A stretch of DNA of 10,000 nucleotides from Desulfomonile sp. GTDB taxonomy: Bacteria; Desulfobacterota; Desulfomonilia; Desulfomonilales; Desulfomonilaceae. Position numbers and translations under genes: made by a program. The stretch is from assembly GCA_020216785.1 (NCBI GenBank), contig JAIWNO010000039.1, positions 1-10,000 of the forward strand, written 5' to 3'. Below, one piece after another: positions 6,217 to 10,000 of this stretch (its first letter is position 1; the number at the start of each line of letters is the position of its first letter). The notes beneath the pieces are model-generated. The model was given only the letters and a program-made list of their open reading frames with translations, did not search any database and was not told where the DNA came from.

Positions 6217-7764
6217 ATGTCCAGTCGATCCATAATAGTGAGGATCTCGCTGGCGACGGTTTTCATCGTCGTCTTTGCCTCCCCCCTGCTCGCCGCGAAA
6301 GGTAAGCAATCCGGGTTTCAGGACGCGTGCGCGGATTTCGCAAGACTCCTGCGCCGCCCTGACTGTCCGCGCGATCAGTGGCTTCAAATGATCAGGAAAT
6401 TCGCGGTACTTCACAAAAAGGCCGCGGACCCCACCGTTCGCATGAGAAGCCTGCTCCTGGCGGGTAAGGCTGCCCTCGACCTGTACAAACGCGGCGCGCG
6501 CGTGGAGGATCTTGAGCTTTCGATCCGCACCCTTCAGCAGTTTTGTCGAACATGTCGGCACTCATCGGAGATTCAACACGGGATGCGCCTTCTTGCAGAG
6601 GCGCAAGCTATTCAGGACGCTCTGAAGAAACGGCCCTCGGAGAATTTCATAGCTTCGGCGCAGCCCCCACTTTCCCAGACCGCTCTACACAGGTTTGAAC
6701 ACGAGAGCGCAACTCTTTCAGGCCCTTCTCAAGCTCCAAAAGTCGAGCCCCATTTTCCTCATTCGCAAGTGCCTATCACTGAAGAGTTCGGACGCCGGCC
6801 GGCACCTGATCTCAGGGCAAATGAGCATCCTCCGGCAACGCAGCCGCAACGGCCCTGGACGAACACCGCCGCGCGAGCACCCATTCCGCCCGCCGCTCCC
6901 CCTCAGACGCAAGCGCCGAACGCGAAGTCCCCGGTCCTCCCTGAGAGCCCTACCGGCAATCCCTATTGTCCAAGCGGCGAACGGCGTCTGTTTCGCCTTC
7001 CACTGCCGGAGCGTCATGCTGCCGTGCCTCGGCGGGCAGTGATCGACGCGCCCGGAACAGCTGCACCGCAACCGCCACCTCCGCGACAATTCGTCGTGGT
7101 TATCGATCCGGGGCACGGGGGCAAAGATCCGGGAGCGGTCTCTGCTGACGGTCAGCTTAAAGAGAAAGACGTCACCCTTAAGGTAGGACTGGAGTTCAAA
7201 CGCATCCTGGAACGTACAAATCCGCAGGTCAAGGCTCTGCTCACGCGTGAGCGGGACGAGTTCGTGTCCTTGGAGGATCGCAAAGCCTTTGCCCACGCGG
7301 TGGACGCAGATCTCTTCATTTCAATTCACTGCAATTCGAGCAACGAGTCGCTCGCCAAGGGAATCGAGACATACTATTTCAGCGCAGCGTCTTCTCGCCG
7401 CGCAATGGACTTGGCAGCCAGAGAAAACCGTGCGTCTGTCGGCAAGAAAGTGGATGCTCGCATTCTCCGGCTCGCCGACAACTCGAGCATCGCAGCCGCG
7501 AGCAGTCTGGCGGAGATGGTCCATCGGGGGGTGATAGAGAAGCTCGGCGGCACGGTCTCCGCGGGCAGGGACCGCGGGGTGAAGAGTGGACCGTTCCATA
7601 TTTTGCACGCGGCCAAAATGCCGGCCATTCTCGTGGAGTGCTCGTTCATCAGCAATCCTTCCGAGCGCGCGAAACTCAGAAATCCCATGCACCTGCACCG
7701 GCTTGCGGAAGGCATCGCAGCAGGAGCGACCAAATATCTGCGTGACCTCGACAAGAAAGGTTGA
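6217..7764 (+). CDS. Exported N-acetylmuramoyl-L-alanine amidase (AmiC-like, Amidase_3)
   Basis: Zinc enzyme that cuts the bond between N-acetylmuramic acid and the stem peptide, as in septum splitting at division. A signal peptide covers about residues 1-27 (hydrophobic core ending in LLAA), so it acts in the periplasm. Residues about 30-150 are helical and resemble TPR repeats; 155-285 is a Pro-, Ala- and Gln-rich linker; 290-515 is the Amidase_3 domain. Zinc ligands H300 (DPGHGG), E316 (LKEKD) and H371 (SIHCN) and the catalytic E474 (VECSF) are all present. Unlike E. coli AmiC there is no AMIN domain; the TPR-like part may do the targeting. The ATG at 6217 lacks a clear ribosome site; GTG 6238 is a weaker choice that would keep the signal peptide. 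It is followed by glnD after 50 bases. Confidence 0.93.
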   Translation: MSSRSIIVRISLATVFIVVFASPLLAAKGKQSGFQDACADFARLLRRPDCPRDQWLQMIRKFAVLHKKAADPTVRMRSLLLAGKAALDLYKRGARVEDLELSIRTLQQFCRTCRHSSEIQHGMRLLAEAQAIQDALKKRPSENFIASAQPPLSQTALHRFEHESATLSGPSQAPKVEPHFPHSQVPITEEFGRRPAPDLRANEHPPATQPQRPWTNTAARAPIPPAAPPQTQAPNAKSPVLPESPTGNPYCPSGERRLFRLPLPERHAAVPRRAVIDAPGTAAPQPPPPRQFVVVIDPGHGGKDPGAVSADGQLKEKDVTLKVGLEFKRILERTNPQVKALLTRERDEFVSLEDRKAFAHAVDADLFISIHCNSSNESLAKGIETYYFSAASSRRAMDLAARENRASVGKKVDARILRLADNSSIAAASSLAEMVHRGVIEKLGGTVSAGRDRGVKSGPFHILHAAKMPAILVECSFISNPSERAKLRNPMHLHRLAEGIAAGATKYLRDLDKKG

Positions 7765-7767
7765 TAC

Positions 7768-7799
7768 CCTTTCCCCGAATTACCTGTTGTCCGGAAAGG
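7768..7799 (+). promoter_or_regulatory. Hairpin covering the purine-rich leader of glnD
   Basis: CCTTTCC (7768-7774) pairs with GGAAAGG (7793-7799), seven pairs around an 18-base loop. The right arm is the purine-rich stretch nearest to glnD that could bind the ribosome, although it is 14-15 bases from the ATG, longer than usual. The fold could limit glnD translation. The loop is large and the stem short, so this is tentative. Confidence 0.25.
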
Positions 7800-7814
7800 A
7801 ATTAACTTCAGGTC

Positions 7815-10000
7815 ATGAGATATATCTTCGCCGGCCACGATCGTGCCTTCCAAATCAAACGCATCCGAGAAGGTATTGAAGCGTACCGGGACGAAGCGGC
7901 ATTCGACCCGGAGGGGTTCCAGATGCACCCCGTGTACGACGACATCATGGAGCAGCTCGGACAGCACTTCCTCGCACACTGGAGCGACCAGATCGCGATC
8001 GTCGGGCTTGGCGGGTACGGCCGCAAGGAGATGAGCCCCTATTCGGATATCGACCTGCTCTTCCTGAGACCTGAGAACGCGCCGGAAGGTGTGTATCGCG
8101 GCATCCGCGGTATTCTCCATCTCCTGTGGGACGCGAAAGTGGAATTCGGCCACTCGGTACGCACGATCGACGAGTGCAACGCAGAAGCGGCCAAAGATCT
8201 GGCCGTGCTCACATCGCTCATGGACGTTCGACACGTGTGGGGCGACGACCGCATCTACCGGCAGCTCATTGTCGAGCGGGAGCGCATGATCAACGAAGCC
8301 GATCCCCTGGACTTCTATCTGAGGATCGAAGCTGAGATCTTGAAGTGCTGCTCCGAGTTCGGCCACACCATCTACATGCTCGAGCCGTACGTGAAGGAAG
8401 GCCCCGGTTCGCTGCGGTACATGCAGCTCATCGCTTGGCTGGCGAAGCTGATCTTCGGCTGCTCCGGATTGGAAGACCTTCCGGTGCTCGGTATTACGGG
8501 GCACAAGGCGCTCGATGCAGCGAAAGCAGGTTTGCGCTTCCTGGGCGGAATACGCACGCGGCTGCATCTTTTGGCCGGCCGCCGGGACGACCGACTTAGA
8601 TTCGATGCACAGTTGGTACTCGCGGAGCAGATGGGCTTTCACGACACGGAGGAACACCGCGGGGTCGAGCTGTTCATGCGGGAATATTATCGCCATGCAG
8701 CAATCATGGAACACTTCGGTCAGCGCGTCCTCGCAAGAGCGAGGCTTTTTCTGCGGTCCGAAACCGGCTCAGAAGTCAAACGCATGAGACTGGATGACTC
8801 GTTTTACCTCGGAGCGGGCGGCATCCACCTGTACGACGAGCGAGATGTGAGCCTCACCGCAACGGACATGCTTAAGGCATTCCAATGGGTCGCAAAGACC
8901 GGAGCGAACCTCGACATTCGGCTCATGGACTTGATCCGCACCTCCGTGCGACCGTTGGATCAGGCGCTGGTGAACGATCCAACGGTGAATGCCCTTTTTC
9001 TGGGAATCTTCCGCAGCAGCGGGTCCATTTCCAAAGCGGTTACCGCAATGTTGCAGACAGGGTTCCTCGAGTGGTTTATACCGGAATTCCAACGGGTCGC
9101 GTATCTCCGGCAGCATGACGCATACCATCAGTACACGGTCGATCGTCACACAATGGTCGTGCTGGAGCATATCGATTCGTTCGCAAGACGGGAAAACGGG
9201 GACGACGTGCGGCTGATGCGCAACATCTTCAGTTCCCTGGCAAAACCTGAGGTGCTCTACCTTGCCGCCCTGTTTCACGACGTCGGGAAAGGCCAGGGGG
9301 CCGGTCACGAGATCCGCGGTGAAAAGATTGCTCGACGAGTCCTCGAACGCATCGGTCTGCCGAAGAACGACATCCAGGACGTCTGCTTTCTGATCCGCGA
9401 CCATTTGGCCATGAGCCACCTTGCGTTCAAGAAAGACCTTCACGACGAGGGGCTGCTCAGTCGGTTCGCGGAGAACGTGATGCACAAGCGACGGCTGGAC
9501 ATGTTGCTGCTGCTGACCCATGCCGACCTGTCCGCAGTGGGACCGCGCGGGCTCAACTCCTGGCGACGCCTGCTGCTCGAGGAACTCTACTATCGAACAC
9601 TCGATGTCTTCGAGCGCGAGAGTGCCGAAGGCGAAGACTTGGGCGAATGGATCGATGAGATCAAAGCGGTCATCCGCGACCTTACGCCCCCGGACATGCG
9701 CGGGAACATGCTCGGCGAGTTTCTGGAAGGGGCGCCCGCCCGATATCTACTCGACTTCTATCCTGGAGTGATCGTAGACCATTACACCGCGATCGTGGAT
9801 TATTTGCGGGCACATGAGAAAACAGCGTTGGATGCCGGCGACGTTATCATCAGCAAAACCGACCACCTGGGACCCGGTTACAGTTCAGTGACGCTGCTCC
9901 TGCGAGATCGGCCGGGATTGTTTTACAAGATCGCGGGGACCCTCTCAGCGAACCGGATCAACATTCACAGCGCATGGAGCCATTCCATCCATCCGGACAT
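7815..10000 (+). CDS. glnD: [Protein-PII] uridylyltransferase / uridylyl-removing enzyme (3' end outside window)
   Basis: Bifunctional nitrogen sensor: adds UMP to PII proteins when glutamine is low and removes it when glutamine is high. There are 728 codons in the window with no stop; the family is usually about 850-900 residues. The nucleotidyltransferase motif is GGYGRKEMSPYSDIDLL (66-82) with metal aspartates D78 and D80. The HD domain that removes UMP has H445, H488-D489 (FHDVGKG) and D571 (HADLSAVGP). The first ACT domain, which binds glutamine, begins near residue 690 (VTLLLRDRPGLF); the second would lie past the edge. An in-frame TAA at 7803 makes ATG 7815 the first possible start. 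All visible catalytic residues are intact. No PII, ammonium transporter or glutamine synthetase gene is in the window. It is probably co-transcribed with the amidase. Confidence 0.96.
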   Translation, partial: MRYIFAGHDRAFQIKRIREGIEAYRDEAAFDPEGFQMHPVYDDIMEQLGQHFLAHWSDQIAIVGLGGYGRKEMSPYSDIDLLFLRPENAPEGVYRGIRGILHLLWDAKVEFGHSVRTIDECNAEAAKDLAVLTSLMDVRHVWGDDRIYRQLIVERERMINEADPLDFYLRIEAEILKCCSEFGHTIYMLEPYVKEGPGSLRYMQLIAWLAKLIFGCSGLEDLPVLGITGHKALDAAKAGLRFLGGIRTRLHLLAGRRDDRLRFDAQLVLAEQMGFHDTEEHRGVELFMREYYRHAAIMEHFGQRVLARARLFLRSETGSEVKRMRLDDSFYLGAGGIHLYDERDVSLTATDMLKAFQWVAKTGANLDIRLMDLIRTSVRPLDQALVNDPTVNALFLGIFRSSGSISKAVTAMLQTGFLEWFIPEFQRVAYLRQHDAYHQYTVDRHTMVVLEHIDSFARRENGDDVRLMRNIFSSLAKPEVLYLAALFHDVGKGQGAGHEIRGEKIARRVLERIGLPKNDIQDVCFLIRDHLAMSHLAFKKDLHDEGLLSRFAENVMHKRRLDMLLLLTHADLSAVGPRGLNSWRRLLLEELYYRTLDVFERESAEGEDLGEWIDEIKAVIRDLTPPDMRGNMLGEFLEGAPARYLLDFYPGVIVDHYTAIVDYLRAHEKTALDAGDVIISKTDHLGPGYSSVTLLLRDRPGLFYKIAGTLSANRINIHSAWSHSIHPD

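Noticed and set aside
7374..8714. 446-codon open frame on the minus strand
   Set aside because: It lies wholly opposite the amidase 3' end and glnD, both secure genes. Its translation shows no known motif, so it is a codon-bias shadow.

Overview
The window is about 10 kb of moderately GC-rich, gene-dense bacterial DNA with housekeeping-type content. The organism is Gram-negative: there is an LpxL/HtrB-type lipid A acyltransferase, a periplasmic-type AmiC-like amidase and a GlnD PII uridylyltransferase. An FHA-GAF-cyclase, a TPR-like/Pro-rich amidase and short GC-rich palindromic repeats between genes together suggest a deltaproteobacterium in the broad sense (Desulfobacterota, perhaps near Syntrophobacter or Desulfomonile). 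That placement is inference from gene style, not a sequence match.

Layout. (1) 2-2571, plus strand: the 3' part of an FHA-GAF-class III nucleotidyl cyclase gene, cut by the window edge, then an LpxL-like acyltransferase whose GTG start overlaps the cyclase stop. (2) 2585-5823, minus strand, read right to left: ftsY (own promoter at 5862-5890), yjbQ and rnhA overlapping by 13 bases, a 447-base gene-free stretch (3347-3793) with structured repeats, then an alpha/beta hydrolase that converges on the acyltransferase with a 13-base gap. (3) 5925-10000, plus strand: a promoter, a 64-codon hypothetical gene with a very strong Shine-Dalgarno sequence, a hairpin, an N-acetylmuramoyl-L-alanine amidase, and glnD, which runs off the right edge.

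How the genes work together. Most are independent core functions: membrane protein targeting (FtsY), RNA-DNA hybrid removal (RNase HI), outer membrane lipid A acylation, septal peptidoglycan splitting and nitrogen signalling. The two arrangements that may carry functional meaning are the translational coupling of the cyclase to the acyltransferase, and the divergent promoter pair between ftsY and the small gene.

I found no new defence system, mobile element, CRISPR array, tRNA or rRNA. The least explained pieces are a predicted compact three-way-junction element at 3541-3616, a palindromic repeat with a second half copy in the same gap, and the unknown small protein at 5982-6176.
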